Assembly: GCA_000242935.3 (NCBI GenBank)
Contig: CP007053.1
Span: 124,001-188,000 of the forward strand
Reading direction: 5' to 3'
Length of the DNA: 64,000 nucleotides
Source: Opitutaceae bacterium TAV5
GTDB taxonomy: Bacteria > Verrucomicrobiota > Verrucomicrobiia > Opitutales > Opitutaceae
The notes beneath the pieces are model-generated. The model did not search any database, was not told the origin of the DNA, and saw only the letters and a list, made by a program, of their open reading frames with translations. Positions 9,737-19,531 of this stretch are shown one piece after another. Each line of letters opens with the position of its first letter. The stretch's first letter is position 1. A program made the position numbers and the translations under genes.

Positions 9737-9879
9737 GGGAAGAGGATGAGGCTGGAAATCCGGAGCTGGACACCGCCGGCCGCACAAAAATGACTTGCCG
9801 GCAGGCAGCGCCCACGCCGCCACTCTGCTATTCCCGGAACAAACTTCCAATTTCGAATTTCAAACTTCAATTCTTCCTC

Positions 9880-10344
9880 ATGAATCATCCGTTTCTCCAG
9901 TTGCTGGTGCGCTGGGTCGTGCTCGCCCTGGGGGTCACGATTTCGACCAAAGTGCTCCCCGGCATCCGTTGCGACAACCTGACCACGCTCGTGGTCGTGG
10001 TGCTGTTGCTCAGCTTTTTTAATGCGGTGCTGCGTCCGCTGCTCGTTCTGTTCACCCTGCCGTTTATCGTCATGACGATGGGCCTCGGGCTCATCCTGAT
10101 CAACGCCCTGCTGTTCATGCTCGTGGGGCGCCTCGTCCGGGGATTCACCGTCGAGCACTTCGGCTGGGCGATCGGCGCGGCGCTGATCGTCGGCGTGACC
10201 AACCTCGCCATGAGCACCCTCATGCGCCGTCCGCCCGGCAACGGCAGCGGCGGATCTTCCGGCGGAGGCGGCAGCGTGACGTTCCGCGGGTCGTTCCGGC
10301 GCGGCGGGCAAAAGGACAAGGATGCCGACGTGATCGACGTGTGA
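9880..10344 (+). CDS. Phage-holin-IV-like 4-TM membrane protein (YvlD type)
   Basis: 154 residues from ATG at 9880. Four hydrophobic segments (about residues 5-24, 29-47, 56-80 and 88-108) match the mycobacterial-phage-holin IV/YvlD superfamily, which in bacteria is usually a chromosomal membrane protein rather than a lysis holin. A Gly/Ser-rich cytoplasmic tail (NGSGGSSGGGG) follows. No phage lysis genes are nearby, so a lysis role is not supported. Confidence 0.85.
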   Translation: MNHPFLQLLVRWVVLALGVTISTKVLPGIRCDNLTTLVVVVLLLSFFNAVLRPLLVLFTLPFIVMTMGLGLILINALLFMLVGRLVRGFTVEHFGWAIGAALIVGVTNLAMSTLMRRPPGNGSGGSSGGGGSVTFRGSFRRGGQKDKDADVIDV

Positions 10345-10399
10345 GACCGGTGGCCTTTTGAGGCATTCCCTTCCTTCCGGCAGGGGGGAATGAGGCAGG

Positions 10400-10681
10400 T
10401 CAGCCTTTCGGCCCTTCATCCTTGGGCTGCCTTGCGGCGGTTTCGGCCCTGCGGAGCAGTTTGGGGAGATTGAGGCTGAGGGCGTCGGTCATGCGCAGAA
10501 GCGTATCGAGCGTGGGCATGCGCGTGCCGCGCTCCACATAGCTGATCATGGGCTGGGACAGGCCCGCGCGCCACGCCACCTCTCCCATCGACATCCGGGC
10601 CGCTTCCCTTTCCTCACGCAGTATCCGTATTACCTCCTGGTAAATCCGTTCCCGTCGCAGATTGGCCTCCTTGGCGTTCAC
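10400..10681 (-). CDS. Xre-family HTH regulator
   Basis: 93 residues from GTG at 10681. A helix-turn-helix of the Cro/CI type occupies residues about 28-75 (SMGEVAWRAGLSQPMISYVERG, split here as two helices). It is followed by a short basic tail and has no sensor domain. It closely resembles in layout the protein at 41,644. A 20-bp palindrome 36 bp upstream is a candidate autoregulatory operator shared with the divergent prepilin-like gene. Confidence 0.85.
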   Translation of the reverse strand: MNAKEANLRRERIYQEVIRILREEREAARMSMGEVAWRAGLSQPMISYVERGTRMPTLDTLLRMTDALSLNLPKLLRRAETAARQPKDEGPKG

Positions 10682-10716
10682 GGGGCGAACTAAAGTGATG
10701 GTTTTTGCTTGACTGG

Positions 10717-10736
10717 CTCCAAACTATAATTTGGAG
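10717..10736. promoter_or_regulatory. 20-bp palindrome overlapping -10 boxes between xre and prepilin-like gene
   Basis: CTCCAAA-N6-TTTGGAG with perfect 7-bp arms. The centre contains TATAAT on the plus strand (10,725-10,730) and TATAGT on the minus strand (10,728-10,723), so the palindrome covers plausible -10 elements for both divergent genes. Repressor binding here would switch both; this is inferred from geometry. Confidence 0.5.
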
Positions 10737-10816
10737 TTTATCTCAGCAAAACACAGGGAATCAGATAGATTTATTTCTAATGGTCTTCGATTTCATGTAT
10801 TTTGAACCCAAATCAC

Positions 10817-11560
10817 ATGAAGAAAAATAACATCCCCGATTCGCGACGCTTATCCGCGTCTGCATTCACGCTCATCGAATTACTCACGGTCATCGCCATT
10901 ATCGGCATTCTGGCCGCGATCATCATCCCGACGGTCGGAAAGGTCCGCGAGTCGGCGAAAAAGATCGTCGCGCTCAATAACCTGCGGCAGATCGTCCAGG
11001 CCTCGCTCATCTACGCCAGCGACAGCAACGACAGGCTGCCGGGAAAGGAAAACCATACTACGTCAACTCCCGCCGCTGGCGCCGAGGGCGACAAGACGCT
11101 GGCAGGCGTCTGCTTCCAGCTCGCCTATGCCGGCGGCCTCAACGACGGCTCGATCTGGTTCGCCGGCGCGGATGACAACGGAACCAACAACAAGGACGTC
11201 TCTACCGTCATGGACAAGGACAAGGCCGCTCTGGAAAGCAATTTCGACTACACGGAGACCAGCTACGAGTACGTGGTCGGCCTCATGGCGACCGATCCTT
11301 CCACGACTCCCGTCGCGTTCACCCGCAGCCTGACCAAGACCGGCTGGGACGATGGCCCTTGGAAAAAGGATGGCGGGCACATCGGTTTCCTCGGCGGCAA
11401 CGTCGGCTGGTATTCCACCGCCACCATCAAGGCGGGCAAGACCCTGATCCAAGGCGGAGCGGGCACGGCAGGAGATCTCACCGACGACATCACACTCACG
11501 CTCCCGAGCTCAACCAACTGCGACATTTACAAGCCGGCAGCAGCAGCGACGACTCCCTGA
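10817..11560 (+). CDS. Prepilin-type N-terminal domain secreted protein
   Basis: 247 residues from ATG at 10,817 (a TTG at 10,802 is also in frame). The prepilin signature [20 protein letters not shown] begins near residue 17. The rest is a soluble Gly/Asp/Thr-rich domain, with DGGHIGFLGGNVGWY near the C-terminus as a divergent form of the pseudopilin-like H-X9-DG ending. It is one of three such proteins in the window; each sits alone beside a regulator, which suggests specialised secreted proteins rather than a pilus operon. Confidence 0.88.
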   Translation: MKKNNIPDSRRLSASAFTLIELLTVIAIIGILAAIIIPTVGKVRESAKKIVALNNLRQIVQASLIYASDSNDRLPGKENHTTSTPAAGAEGDKTLAGVCFQLAYAGGLNDGSIWFAGADDNGTNNKDVSTVMDKDKAALESNFDYTETSYEYVVGLMATDPSTTPVAFTRSLTKTGWDDGPWKKDGGHIGFLGGNVGWYSTATIKAGKTLIQGGAGTAGDLTDDITLTLPSSTNCDIYKPAAAATTP

Positions 11561-11725
11561 GCCTGGCGGCGGGAGGAGCATCTCATTTTCCACTGGCGCA
11601 CGACGGTGTCGTGTAAACGTCAAATACCGCATTTGCCTCAATGGGGGCCGGTCCTTTCCAACGTCATAGGGGGGGATTGGCAGCGTGCGCCGGTGGTCCA
11701 TTTTATTTTCCGATTCTGATCGCTG

Positions 11726-11851
11726 TGGCGCGGGCGTCTCGCCCGCATCCGTTACCTCTCCGCAGCGGCTGAAAACACACCGGCGGCGCTCCGCGCCGTC
11801 CACGGCCAGGATGGCCGTGCCACTCCGGATGCGGGCGAGACGCCCGCGCCA
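11726..11851. repeat. REP-like palindromic element (copy 1) with 26-bp perfect inverted repeat
   Basis: Positions 11,726-11,751 and 11,826-11,851 are perfect reverse complements; each contains GGCGCGGGCGTCTCGCCCGC, itself a hairpin. The inner part holds GCGCTCCGCGCC and GGCCAGGATGGCC hairpins. Related copies occur at 25,635-25,753 and 32,732-32,796. The surrounding 11,561-12,001 stretch has no gene. Confidence 0.75.
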
Positions 11852-11935
11852 CTTCAAGGCCGTCTGCGTAACATCCGTTATGATCCCGACCGGCGCAGCG
11901 GCAGGAATGCCGCCGCTCCGACAAACCCTCCCATG

Positions 11936-11967
11936 AAAAAGGCCGGAAGCGTTGTGCGCTTCCGGCC
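11936..11967 (-). terminator. Rho-independent terminator of pnp
   Basis: On the minus strand an 11-bp stem (GGCCGGAAGCG / CGCTTCCGGCC, loop of 5) is followed by TTTTT. It lies 35 bp beyond the pnp stop codon. Confidence 0.88.
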
Positions 11968-12001
11968 TGAATGATCGAGACAGGCGGTTGTCCGCAGGCG
12001 G

Positions 12002-14257
12002 TCAGCCCTGCTTCTCTTCGCTCGACGCGGCGGCGACGGCTTCGGGAGCGGCCTCGGCGGCGGGCGTTTCGGTGGCCGGAGCTTCGCCTTCGGCGGAAGC
12101 GGGTACGGCGGGCTGCTGCTGCTCTTCCAGTTCCTTCATCGCGGCGCGGCGGGAGAGGCGGACCTTGTTGGTGCGCTCGTCGATGCCGATGCACTTGACG
12201 GTGATCGAATCACCCACCTTGACGACATCCTCGGTGCGGCGCACGCGGAAGTCGGCCAGTTCGCTGATATGGCAGAGGCCTTCCTTGCCGGGGAGGCACT
12301 CGACGAACGCGCCGAATTCCTTCACCCCGCTGACGCGACCGGTGTAGATCTTGCCGACCTCGATCTGCGAACCGCCGCCGCACAGGGCGTCGATTTCGCT
12401 GATCGCCCGGTTCATCGAATCGGCGTTGTTCGAGTAGATGAACACCTTTCCGGAGTCGTCGTCCGAGATGTCGATCTGTGCGCCGGTGGTCTCGACGATG
12501 CGGCGGATGGTCTTGCCGCCGGGGCCGATGAGGAGGCCGATCTTTTCCGGATTGATCTGGATCGTCTGGATGCGGGGGGCGTAGGCGCTGAGCGTCTTGC
12601 GCGGGGCCGGGATGGCCGAGAGCATGAGCTTCAGGATCTCGATGCGCGCGTCGCGGGCCTGGAAGATCGCGGTCCGGGCGATCTCGATCGGGAGGCCGTT
12701 GATCTTGAGGTCGAGCTGGAAGCCGGTGATGCCCTTGGTGGTGCCGGCGAGCTTGAAGTCCATGTCGCCGAAGTGGTCTTCCTCACCGAGGATGTCGGTG
12801 ATCGTGACCCAGTTGTCGATCGAGCCGTCGGGCTTGTTGCTCGTCATGAGGCCGCAGGAAATGCCGGCGACGGGAGCGATGATGGGCACGCCCGCATCCA
12901 TGAGCGCAAGGCAGCCGCCGCAGATGGAAGCCATCGAGGTGGAGCCGTTGGACGCCATGATGTCGGAGACGAGGCGGATGGTGTACGGGAACACGTCCTC
13001 GGGCGGGAGCACGGGGACGAGGGAACGCTCGGCGAGCGCGCCGTGGCCGATCTCGCGACGGCCGGGGCCGGTGAAGCGGCCGGTCTCGCCGACGGAATAG
13101 GGCGGGAAGTTGTAGTGGAGAATGAACGACTTCGACGTGGCGCCGCCGGTGAGGCCGTCCATGTCCTGCGCTTCCTTGGTGGGGCCGAGGGTCGCGGTGA
13201 CGAGGCCCTGGGTGTCGCCGCGCTGGAAGAGGGCGGAACCGTGGACGCGCGGGAGAACGCCGACTTCGGAGGCGATGGGACGGAGGCTCTTCGCATCACG
13301 CTTGTCGGCGCGGACGCCGCGCTCGAGCACGGTGGCGCGGTAGGCCTTGTACTGGAGATCCTCGAACACGATCGAGATGTCGTGATCGGCAAAATTGCCT
13401 TCGCCGAGTTCGGCGAGGAGGGCGGCCCGGGCTTCTTCCTTGAGGGCGTTGATGTTGGCGCCGCGGACCTGTTTTTCGAAACCGAAAATGGCTTCGGAGA
13501 CACGCTGCTGCGGGACGACGCGCTCGATGATGGCGCGGGCCTCGGGCTTGGCGACGACGAGCGGGAAAACGGCCTTGGGCTTGCCGGCCCGGGCCGCGAG
13601 GTCGCGGATGGTGGCGATGATGGGCTGGATGGCCTGGTGGGCAAACTCGAGGGCCTCGATGAAGCGCTCTTCCGGGAGCTGGTCCGCGGAGCCTTCGATC
13701 ATGAGCATGTCCTTCTCGTTGCCGACGTAGATGAGGTCGAGCGTGGAGGAGAACATCTGCTCGATGGTCGGGTTGGCGACGAACTGGCCGTCGATGAGGG
13801 CGACGCGGACGGCGCCGATGGGGCCGTTCCAGGGGATGTCGGAGATGGCGAGAGCGGCGGAAGCGCCGTTGACCATGGCGATGTCGGCCTCGTGGATCTG
13901 GTCGGCGGACAGGAGGAGGCCGATGATCTGGACTTCGTTGAGGAAACCTTCGGGGAAGAGCGGGCGGCAGGGGCGGTCGCAGAGGCGGGAGGTGAGGATC
14001 TCCTTCTCGGAGGGCTTGCCTTCGCGCTTGAAGTAGCCGCCCGGGAAACGGCCGGCGGCGGAGTATTTTTCGCGGTAGTCGACCGTCAGGGGAAAGAAGT
14101 CCTGGCCGGGGCGCATGGTCTGGGCGGCGGTGGCGGAGACGAAGACGTTGGTCTCTCCGACGGTGACGGTGACGGCGCCGTTGGCGAACTTGGCCATGTC
14201 GCCGGTGGTGAATTTGATCCCGAGTCCCGGGACTTCTACGGTTTGCTTGTTGTTCAT
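12002..14257 (-). CDS. pnp: Polyribonucleotide nucleotidyltransferase (PNPase)
   Basis: 751 residues from ATG at 14,257. PNPase phosphorolytically degrades RNA 3'-5' and is a core degradosome partner. Two RNase PH domains are visible; the C-terminal copy contains [18 protein letters not shown] and the FGDMD segment. They are followed by KH ([15 protein letters not shown]) and S1 ([19 protein letters not shown]) domains and an Ala/Glu-rich tail. The order rpsO then pnp on the same strand is the widespread bacterial arrangement. A terminator hairpin separates the two genes, so both read-through and separate transcription are possible. Confidence 0.98.
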   Translation of the reverse strand: MNNKQTVEVPGLGIKFTTGDMAKFANGAVTVTVGETNVFVSATAAQTMRPGQDFFPLTVDYREKYSAAGRFPGGYFKREGKPSEKEILTSRLCDRPCRPLFPEGFLNEVQIIGLLLSADQIHEADIAMVNGASAALAISDIPWNGPIGAVRVALIDGQFVANPTIEQMFSSTLDLIYVGNEKDMLMIEGSADQLPEERFIEALEFAHQAIQPIIATIRDLAARAGKPKAVFPLVVAKPEARAIIERVVPQQRVSEAIFGFEKQVRGANINALKEEARAALLAELGEGNFADHDISIVFEDLQYKAYRATVLERGVRADKRDAKSLRPIASEVGVLPRVHGSALFQRGDTQGLVTATLGPTKEAQDMDGLTGGATSKSFILHYNFPPYSVGETGRFTGPGRREIGHGALAERSLVPVLPPEDVFPYTIRLVSDIMASNGSTSMASICGGCLALMDAGVPIIAPVAGISCGLMTSNKPDGSIDNWVTITDILGEEDHFGDMDFKLAGTTKGITGFQLDLKINGLPIEIARTAIFQARDARIEILKLMLSAIPAPRKTLSAYAPRIQTIQINPEKIGLLIGPGGKTIRRIVETTGAQIDISDDDSGKVFIYSNNADSMNRAISEIDALCGGGSQIEVGKIYTGRVSGVKEFGAFVECLPGKEGLCHISELADFRVRRTEDVVKVGDSITVKCIGIDERTNKVRLSRRAAMKELEEQQQPAVPASAEGEAPATETPAAEAAPEAVAAASSEEKQG

Positions 14258-14656
14258 TATCTTTACGTTACTTTCTGTTTATTTTCGTTCGGACGGGGTG
14301 CGGCTCCGGTGTGTCTGTTTTTGGGGAACCGCGCGGTCTGTCTTCGGATGTGTTATCTGTCGTGTGCGGCGCGCGAAGTGAATGAGGCGCGCGTTACGGG
14401 TTTTGTTGGACCGGACCCGGGCGACATGAGGCCGCCGGGGTGCGGCGATGGTCCTGCGGCAGGGAGCCGTCAGGAAAGTGGAACAATGGGTGTGAAATCA
14501 GGAACGGGTGACCCGTCTCAAATTCCCGGGAGCTTCGAGAGATTTCCGGTTGGCGTCCTGCGCGGCTGGCGGGCGGAGGGCGGCAATCGGAAATGTCCCG
14601 GAAGACTCGGCGCGAGCGTCTTTGCGGCGGCGGATGGCGCGGGGGGCAAAGACAAC
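14258..14656. other. rpsO-pnp intergenic region without a gene
   Basis: About 400 bp between the rpsO terminator and the pnp start. It should hold the pnp promoter and leader on the minus strand. I see no conserved ORF or further strong hairpin. Confidence 0.5.
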
Positions 14657-14681
14657 GGGCGACCCGCGGATCGGGTCGCCC
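14646..14681 (-). terminator. Terminator downstream of rpsO
   Basis: On the minus strand GGGCGACCCG pairs with CGGGTCGCCC across a 5-nt loop (14,657-14,681), followed by GTTGTCTTT. It begins 16 bp after the rpsO stop. The weak T tract fits partial read-through into pnp. Confidence 0.7.
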
Positions 14682-14696
14682 GTCTTCGAGAAAGGC

Positions 14697-14960
14697 TTAC
14701 TTGCGAAGGTTGAGCTTCTGGAGGAGCTCGGTGTACTTGTTGAGATCGTGGCGCTTGACGTAATCAAGCAGCTTGCGACGGCGGGAGGCCATCTGGAGCA
14801 GGCCGCGGCGGCTGTGGAAGTCTTTCCGATGCGTGCGCAGGTGCTCGGTGAGGTGGTTGATGCGGGCGGTCAGCAGCGCGATCTGGACTTCGGAGGAACC
14901 GGTGTCCTTGTCGTGCGTCTTGAACCGGGTGATGATTTCGGGCTTGGCGATTGTTGACAT
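14697..14960 (-). CDS. rpsO: 30S ribosomal protein S15
   Basis: 87 residues from ATG at 14,960. It shows the S15 hallmarks [22 protein letters not shown] (two helices), the His-Arg-Lys-Asp segment of the central loop, and the C-terminal [12 protein letters not shown] that binds the 16S rRNA central domain. Length is normal. It is followed by a terminator and then pnp. Confidence 0.98.
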   Translation of the reverse strand: MSTIAKPEIITRFKTHDKDTGSSEVQIALLTARINHLTEHLRTHRKDFHSRRGLLQMASRRRKLLDYVKRHDLNKYTELLQKLNLRK

Positions 14961-15255
14961 AGTGTTGGTTTATACGTGGTTAACATGATCTGAGGGAACC
15001 TTTGCAGGTTCCGTGCCATCCGCGGGCGGGGCGGAGTTTCCGCACCGTTTTGCCGACGGCACCGTTCCAATCCGGCGGAGGCCGGACCAGACATGGTGGA
15101 GACCCGTAACCGCACGGATCTTCACTAACGCAAGGGGAGAAGTTCCCGGATCGGCGCGGGCGGGGCAAGCAGTTTTTTTGCCGCCGGCCGCGAAGGCTGG
15201 CACGGACGATACCTGCCCTCTGCCCCGCGCCGCTCGCGGAGCGGGGGGATGGTGC

Positions 15256-15275
15256 CCGTTCAATAAATTGAACGG
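15256..15275. promoter_or_regulatory. Perfect 20-bp palindrome upstream of trehalase gene
   Basis: CCGTTCAATAAATTGAACGG has 9-bp arms around AA and lies 51 bp before the trehalase start. A dimeric regulator site is the simplest reading; the regulator is unknown. The flanking 14,961-15,326 stretch otherwise holds only promoter space. Confidence 0.45.
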
Positions 15276-15326
15276 TGCTTCCCTTGGCAGGGCGCCTCCC
15301 CTTCCCCATGGCTGGGGGCATTTCCC

Positions 15327-16670
15327 ATGATCGACCCGGCCTCGTTCCTGCATCCCGAAACCATCGCTGCGATCAAGGCGTTCATCACCGCCCGCTGGGA
15401 TGAAACCGTCCGCACCTCGCCCGAAGACCGGGATACGCTGATCGGCTTGCCCTTTCCCTACACCATCCCGTGTCGGCGCGACGCCTTCCAGGAGCTCTAT
15501 TACTGGGACACCTGGTTCACGGCCGTCGGCCTGCTCGGCACCGGTCGTGCCGGGCTGGCAGTGGACAACACCCGCAACCTGCTCGCCCAGGTGCGCCGTT
15601 TCGGTTTTGTGCCCAACGGCAACCGCACTTATTACCTGAGCCGATCGCAGCCGCCCTACCTCGCGCCGCTGGTCGATCTGGTGGCGTCGGCGACGGGCAA
15701 CCGGGAACTGGTGCGCGAGGCGGTGCCGCTGCTGGAACGCGAATACGCATTCTGGACCACCCGCCGCCAGTCGCCGGCGGGGCTCTCGCATCACGGCAAC
15801 CACGCGACACGCGAGGAGCTGATCGAGTTTTTCCCGACGGTGCGAAACCGGCTGGGCATGCCCGATGCACGCGCCGAGGACCACCTCGACCTGGCGTCAC
15901 GCACGATGGCGGAGTGCGAAACAGGCTGGGATCTCAATTCGCGGTTCGACCGGCGATGCCCGGATTTTTGTCCGGTCGATCTCAACAGCAACCTGTGGCT
16001 CTACGAAACGCTGCTCGCAAGGTGGGCGGGAGATGCGGGCGATGCCGGCGGACGCGCGGCGTGGCTGGAACGGGCGGACCGGCGTCGCGAGTTATTGAAT
16101 ACGCTATGCTGGGATCAGGATCGCGGCGTGTTTGTGGACCATGACCACGTCAACCGACGGCGCAGCGAAGTGCTGACCGCGGCGACATTTCAGCCGCTGT
16201 GGACTGGGCTGGCCGACGCGCGGCAGGCGGCGTCGGTGGTGGAGAAGGCGCTGCCGGTGCTCGAGTCGGCATTTGGCGTGGCCTCGGTCGAGCCGGCGAA
16301 GAGTCCGGGCGTCTTTCAATGGGACTTCCCGAACGGCTGGCCGTGTATCCAGCTTCTCGTCTATCGCGGCCTGGAGCGTTACGGTTTCCGGAAGGAGGCC
16401 CGGCGCGTGGCCGAAAAATACGTGGCCAGCGTCTGCCGGAGTTTTGCGGAAAGCGGCGATCTTTGGGAAAAATACAACGTTCTCGACGGCACGCAGCACA
16501 CGGTCGAGGAGGCGGGTTACCTCATCAATCCGGTCAACCTCGCCGCGGAGAAAGAGGACGGCAACGGAAGCCCGGGCACGGCGGCCACCCGGGAACCGCC
16601 CGCCATGATGGGCTGGACAGCAGGCGTGTTCATTGACGCAGTGAATTATCTGGCCGGGGAATCCGTCTGA
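15327..16670 (+). CDS. Trehalase-like glycoside hydrolase (GH37 family)
   Basis: 447 residues from ATG at 15,327. Trehalase hydrolyses trehalose to two glucose. GH37 signature regions are recognisable: RRDAFQELYYWDTWF (signature 1), NGNRTYYLSRSQPPYLAPL, and QWDFPNGWPCIQ (signature 2), plus ETGWDLNSRF around the catalytic Asp. There is no obvious signal peptide, so a cytoplasmic enzyme is likely. The protein is shorter than E. coli TreF (about 550), with the N-terminal region reduced. A strong terminator follows and no trehalose transporter is adjacent. A related alpha,alpha-glucosidase specificity cannot be excluded. Confidence 0.88.
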   Translation: MIDPASFLHPETIAAIKAFITARWDETVRTSPEDRDTLIGLPFPYTIPCRRDAFQELYYWDTWFTAVGLLGTGRAGLAVDNTRNLLAQVRRFGFVPNGNRTYYLSRSQPPYLAPLVDLVASATGNRELVREAVPLLEREYAFWTTRRQSPAGLSHHGNHATREELIEFFPTVRNRLGMPDARAEDHLDLASRTMAECETGWDLNSRFDRRCPDFCPVDLNSNLWLYETLLARWAGDAGDAGGRAAWLERADRRRELLNTLCWDQDRGVFVDHDHVNRRRSEVLTAATFQPLWTGLADARQAASVVEKALPVLESAFGVASVEPAKSPGVFQWDFPNGWPCIQLLVYRGLERYGFRKEARRVAEKYVASVCRSFAESGDLWEKYNVLDGTQHTVEEAGYLINPVNLAAEKEDGNGSPGTAATREPPAMMGWTAGVFIDAVNYLAGESV

Positions 16671-16714
16671 TGGTGCTTCCGGCCGGATCGATTTGCAGAC
16701 GGAGTTTTGACCGG

Positions 16715-16746
16715 GCGGCGACGGAGGACGTCGCCGCTTCTTTTTT
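16715..16746 (+). terminator. Rho-independent terminator of trehalase gene
   Basis: GCGGCGACG and CGTCGCCGC form a 9-bp stem with a 5-nt loop, followed by TTCTTTTTT. It ends at the convergent gene's stop codon. Confidence 0.88.
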
Positions 16747-18389
16747 CAGGGGAGGCTGGCCCGAAAAATCCTGGTGAGTTGCTCTGGCGAGAGCGCGCCG
16801 GAGGCGCCGCTCGTGGTGCCGTAGATGGCGATGTCGTCCATCAGGCCCTGGAAGGGACGCGTGGTGTCACCTGCGGTGGAGTTGTTGCCGAGAAGGAGCT
16901 GGCCGCCGAAGGGTTTTGTGGGGCCGGCGGTGATGGTTTCCGTCCCGGCTTCGGCAAGAGCGCCGGAGGCGGGCGTGCCGATGTAGAACTTCACGTTGTC
17001 CGCGCTCTGCGTGGCGTCGTAGGTGACGGCGAAAAACATCCAGTTGCCGACCTCCGTATAGGTCGTCTGGCTGCGGGCGGTCTGACGGTCGCCGTTGCCG
17101 ACGACTTGCAGGGCGAGTTGGTTGGCGCTGCCGGCCATGAGGGCTATTGTATCTGATACGATGATACGCGCGGAGCGGTCGAGCGCGACGGAGGGCTTCA
17201 GCCAGCCGGTGAGCGTGAACGAAGAGAGGTTGCCGAGGGAGCGGAGCCCCGCGGCACTGGACCAGACCACGCCGACGGGGCCGGTTGAATTGGGTTGGGT
17301 CGCGCCCATGCCCGTGGCGCTCGTCAGGTCGAGGGCGTAATCGCCTTCGCGTCCGCTGACGCCCTGCTTGTTATCGCTGAAGTGGCTGGCGGCCTTGCCG
17401 CCGTGATCGACCAGGGTGAGCGTGGCTTCATCGGCAGAGCCATTGCTTTCGACATTCACGCCGGCGCCTTTGTTGAAATCCCACGACATGAGGGGGGCGT
17501 TGGCGGCATTGGCGTTATCCGATGCTTGCCAGGCGGCGGCAGGTGCGTCGGCGGAGGCGGGACCCGGCACGGCGATCGCGGTGAGGTCGGCGGCGGTGAC
17601 AATGGGGATGTCGTTCTGTTGCAGGAAATCGACGAGCTTCACAAAAGCCGCCCAGCGGGTGTCGTCCCATTGGTTGGGGTGGCCCTGGAGAACAAAAAAA
17701 GCGCGGCGGGAAGAATATTTATGGTAGGCAGCGGCCAGGGCATCGGGGTTGGGAACGAAGATCGGGTTTTCGATATTGGCCTCGCCGATCCGGTCGAGGA
17801 GGAGCTTGCCGGAACCGCGATTGGAAGGCCCGCCGTACAGGAAGATTTTCATGTCGGGATCTTCCGCGAGGACGCGGTCGGTGTTGCGGTCGGTGGCATT
17901 GAAGGGGGCGCCGAAGGTCTCGAACGCAAAGCCCAGTTTTTCGCGCGCGAGTTTTTGGGATTTTTCGAAATGGTCTTTCTGGTGTTCGTAGGACGTCCCG
18001 CGGAATTCCTGGAGTTTTTTCCCGTCTTCGGCCCATTCGCGATGGTCGTAGCCGTGAAACCAGAACTCGAACTGGCCTCCGGGGGCGGAGCGGAGGGTCT
18101 TGATGTAGTCGAAGTAGGCAGGTTTGTCGCCTTCGAGCGAGTTGGCGATGATGCCGATAGAGAGCTTGATCTTCCGCTCCTTCGCGAAATCGGTGATGCG
18201 TTGCCAGCGTTCGGGCACGCGGCCGTCGCGGGTGGATACGAGGTCGTCGACCTTCAGGACCACGGGCGGATTCTGTCCGGACGCGGGCTTGGGGATGACG
18301 AGGTTGCTTGTCCGGGCGGGGGCGGTGTGCGCCGTGAGGCAAATGGCAAGGAGCGCGATCGCTGCGGCGACGGGTTTTGTGATGTTCAT
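16746..18389 (-). CDS. Exported polysaccharide-deacetylase-like protein with C-terminal LamG domain
   Basis: 547 residues from ATG at 18,389, which starts a signal peptide (MNITKPVAAAIALLAICLTA). Residues about 45-285 resemble the polysaccharide deacetylase/DUF2334 TIM-barrel type: VVLKVDDLVS with the paired Asp, FEFWFHGYDHREW with the His-X3-His metal motif, and FGAPFNATDRNTD. Residues about 330-545 are a LamG/concanavalin-like domain closely similar to that of the PEP-CTERM protein at 21,935, but this protein stops at RIFRASLP without a sorting tail. It probably acts on a glycan outside the cytoplasm. First listed member of the same-strand cluster that extends to the LacI-type gene. Confidence 0.82.
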   Translation of the reverse strand: MNITKPVAAAIALLAICLTAHTAPARTSNLVIPKPASGQNPPVVLKVDDLVSTRDGRVPERWQRITDFAKERKIKLSIGIIANSLEGDKPAYFDYIKTLRSAPGGQFEFWFHGYDHREWAEDGKKLQEFRGTSYEHQKDHFEKSQKLAREKLGFAFETFGAPFNATDRNTDRVLAEDPDMKIFLYGGPSNRGSGKLLLDRIGEANIENPIFVPNPDALAAAYHKYSSRRAFFVLQGHPNQWDDTRWAAFVKLVDFLQQNDIPIVTAADLTAIAVPGPASADAPAAAWQASDNANAANAPLMSWDFNKGAGVNVESNGSADEATLTLVDHGGKAASHFSDNKQGVSGREGDYALDLTSATGMGATQPNSTGPVGVVWSSAAGLRSLGNLSSFTLTGWLKPSVALDRSARIIVSDTIALMAGSANQLALQVVGNGDRQTARSQTTYTEVGNWMFFAVTYDATQSADNVKFYIGTPASGALAEAGTETITAGPTKPFGGQLLLGNNSTAGDTTRPFQGLMDDIAIYGTTSGASGALSPEQLTRIFRASLP

Positions 18390-18427
18390 GGGTTTTGGCG
18401 GTGTTTCCGGATAGCGAGGAGCGGGGA

Positions 18428-19531
18428 TCAGGTCGCCCGGTCGTAAACGTTGAGGGAGAGCGATGATTCGGGGATTTCGCCGAGCAGGTATTTTTGAAGA
18501 TTGGCCAGGGCGAGGCGGCCGCAATCGGCAAATTGCTCGCTGGTGGGTCCGGCAATGTGCGGGGAAATGATCGCCTCTTCCAGTTCAAGAAAAGGCGAGT
18601 CGGCCGGTATCGGGTCTTGCCGGAGCACATCGGCGGCCACCTGAATGCGGCCGGCGCGAGCGGCGGCCAGAAGCGCGGCCTCGTCAACGACAGCCCCGCG
18701 TCCCACGTTCACGAAGACGGCGTTGTCGGGTAACGCGTCCAGCACGTCGGCGTCGATGCTTCCGGCGGTGTCGGGAGTAAGGGCCTCGCATTCGAAAAAT
18801 ACCTCGCTGCGGGCGGCGAGCTGGCCGGGAGAACGGGCCGGAACCACGTTTCTGGCACGCATGAGTTCGGGCGGCACGCCCGGGGAAAACGCGGCGACAT
18901 CGGCCTGGAAAGGCTTGAGGAGATCGACGAGCGCGCGAGCGACGTGGCCGAAACCGTGAATGCCGACGCTGCGCCGGCGAAGCGAGCGTGTACCCAACGC
19001 CATGCAGGCGGAGAGGCCGGGCCGCTTGTCGGTGGCTGTGATCCAGGGACGCCAGCGGGGGAGCTTGCGAAGCGTGGCGAGAGCGAGAAGGAGAGCTTGC
19101 TCGGCGACCGCCTCGCCAATGAGGCCTCCCCAGTTGGTGACAAGTCCGCCACGTTCCAGAAAGGCGCGGGGCACAAGGTTGCGGACGGTGCCGGCAAGAT
19201 GGCACACATAGCGAAGGGACGGGTCCGGTTCGGTCAACCAGGCAACGGGCAGAGGCGGCGTATTCCACGCAGAGACGAGAACCGTAGGGCGAATATCGCG
19301 CAGAAGTTCTTCCCAATATTCGCGGGTGATTTTCTCGGGGTTGGTCTCGTGGACGGCGGCGCCTGCCTTCAGGCAGGTGGCGGAGATATCCACTTCGGAG
19401 AGAAACATACGTTTCTCGTGTTCCGTAACGGCAAGCAGGATACGTTCCTGACGAACGCGGAACCGCTGCCCGGCGCCCGGAGGGCGGGAGCGAGAGGAAG
19501 GCGCCTGGATCGGGTGCGGGGAGATGCTCAT
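18428..19531 (-). CDS. D-isomer-specific 2-hydroxyacid dehydrogenase
   Basis: 367 residues from ATG at 19,531. The NAD-binding Rossmann segment SVGIHGFGHVARALVDLL, the conserved NVGRGAVVDEAAL with the substrate-binding Arg region, and the ISPHIAGPTSEQ His of the catalytic pair identify the D-2-hydroxyacid dehydrogenase family. It would reduce a 2-keto acid or oxidise a 2-hydroxy acid with NAD(P). Its start overlaps the stop of the heparinase-like gene by 4 bp, so the two are translationally coupled, which suggests it handles a uronate-derived product; the exact substrate is not determinable. Confidence 0.92.
   Translation of the reverse strand: MSISPHPIQAPSSRSRPPGAGQRFRVRQERILLAVTEHEKRMFLSEVDISATCLKAGAAVHETNPEKITREYWEELLRDIRPTVLVSAWNTPPLPVAWLTEPDPSLRYVCHLAGTVRNLVPRAFLERGGLVTNWGGLIGEAVAEQALLLALATLRKLPRWRPWITATDKRPGLSACMALGTRSLRRRSVGIHGFGHVARALVDLLKPFQADVAAFSPGVPPELMRARNVVPARSPGQLAARSEVFFECEALTPDTAGSIDADVLDALPDNAVFVNVGRGAVVDEAALLAAARAGRIQVAADVLRQDPIPADSPFLELEEAIISPHIAGPTSEQFADCGRLALANLQKYLLGEIPESSLSLNVYDRAT

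Noticed and set aside
9880-10344. Prophage lysis gene (holin) as a sign of a phage at 9-11 kb
   Set aside because: The YvlD/holin-IV superfamily is mostly chromosomal, and no endolysin or structural genes are near.
12269-14713. 814-residue plus-strand frame over pnp and similar long antisense frames over priA and secA
   Set aside because: High GC leaves antisense frames open; composition is Asp/Gly/Glu/Ala-rich without domains, while the minus strands encode unmistakable PNPase, PriA and SecA.
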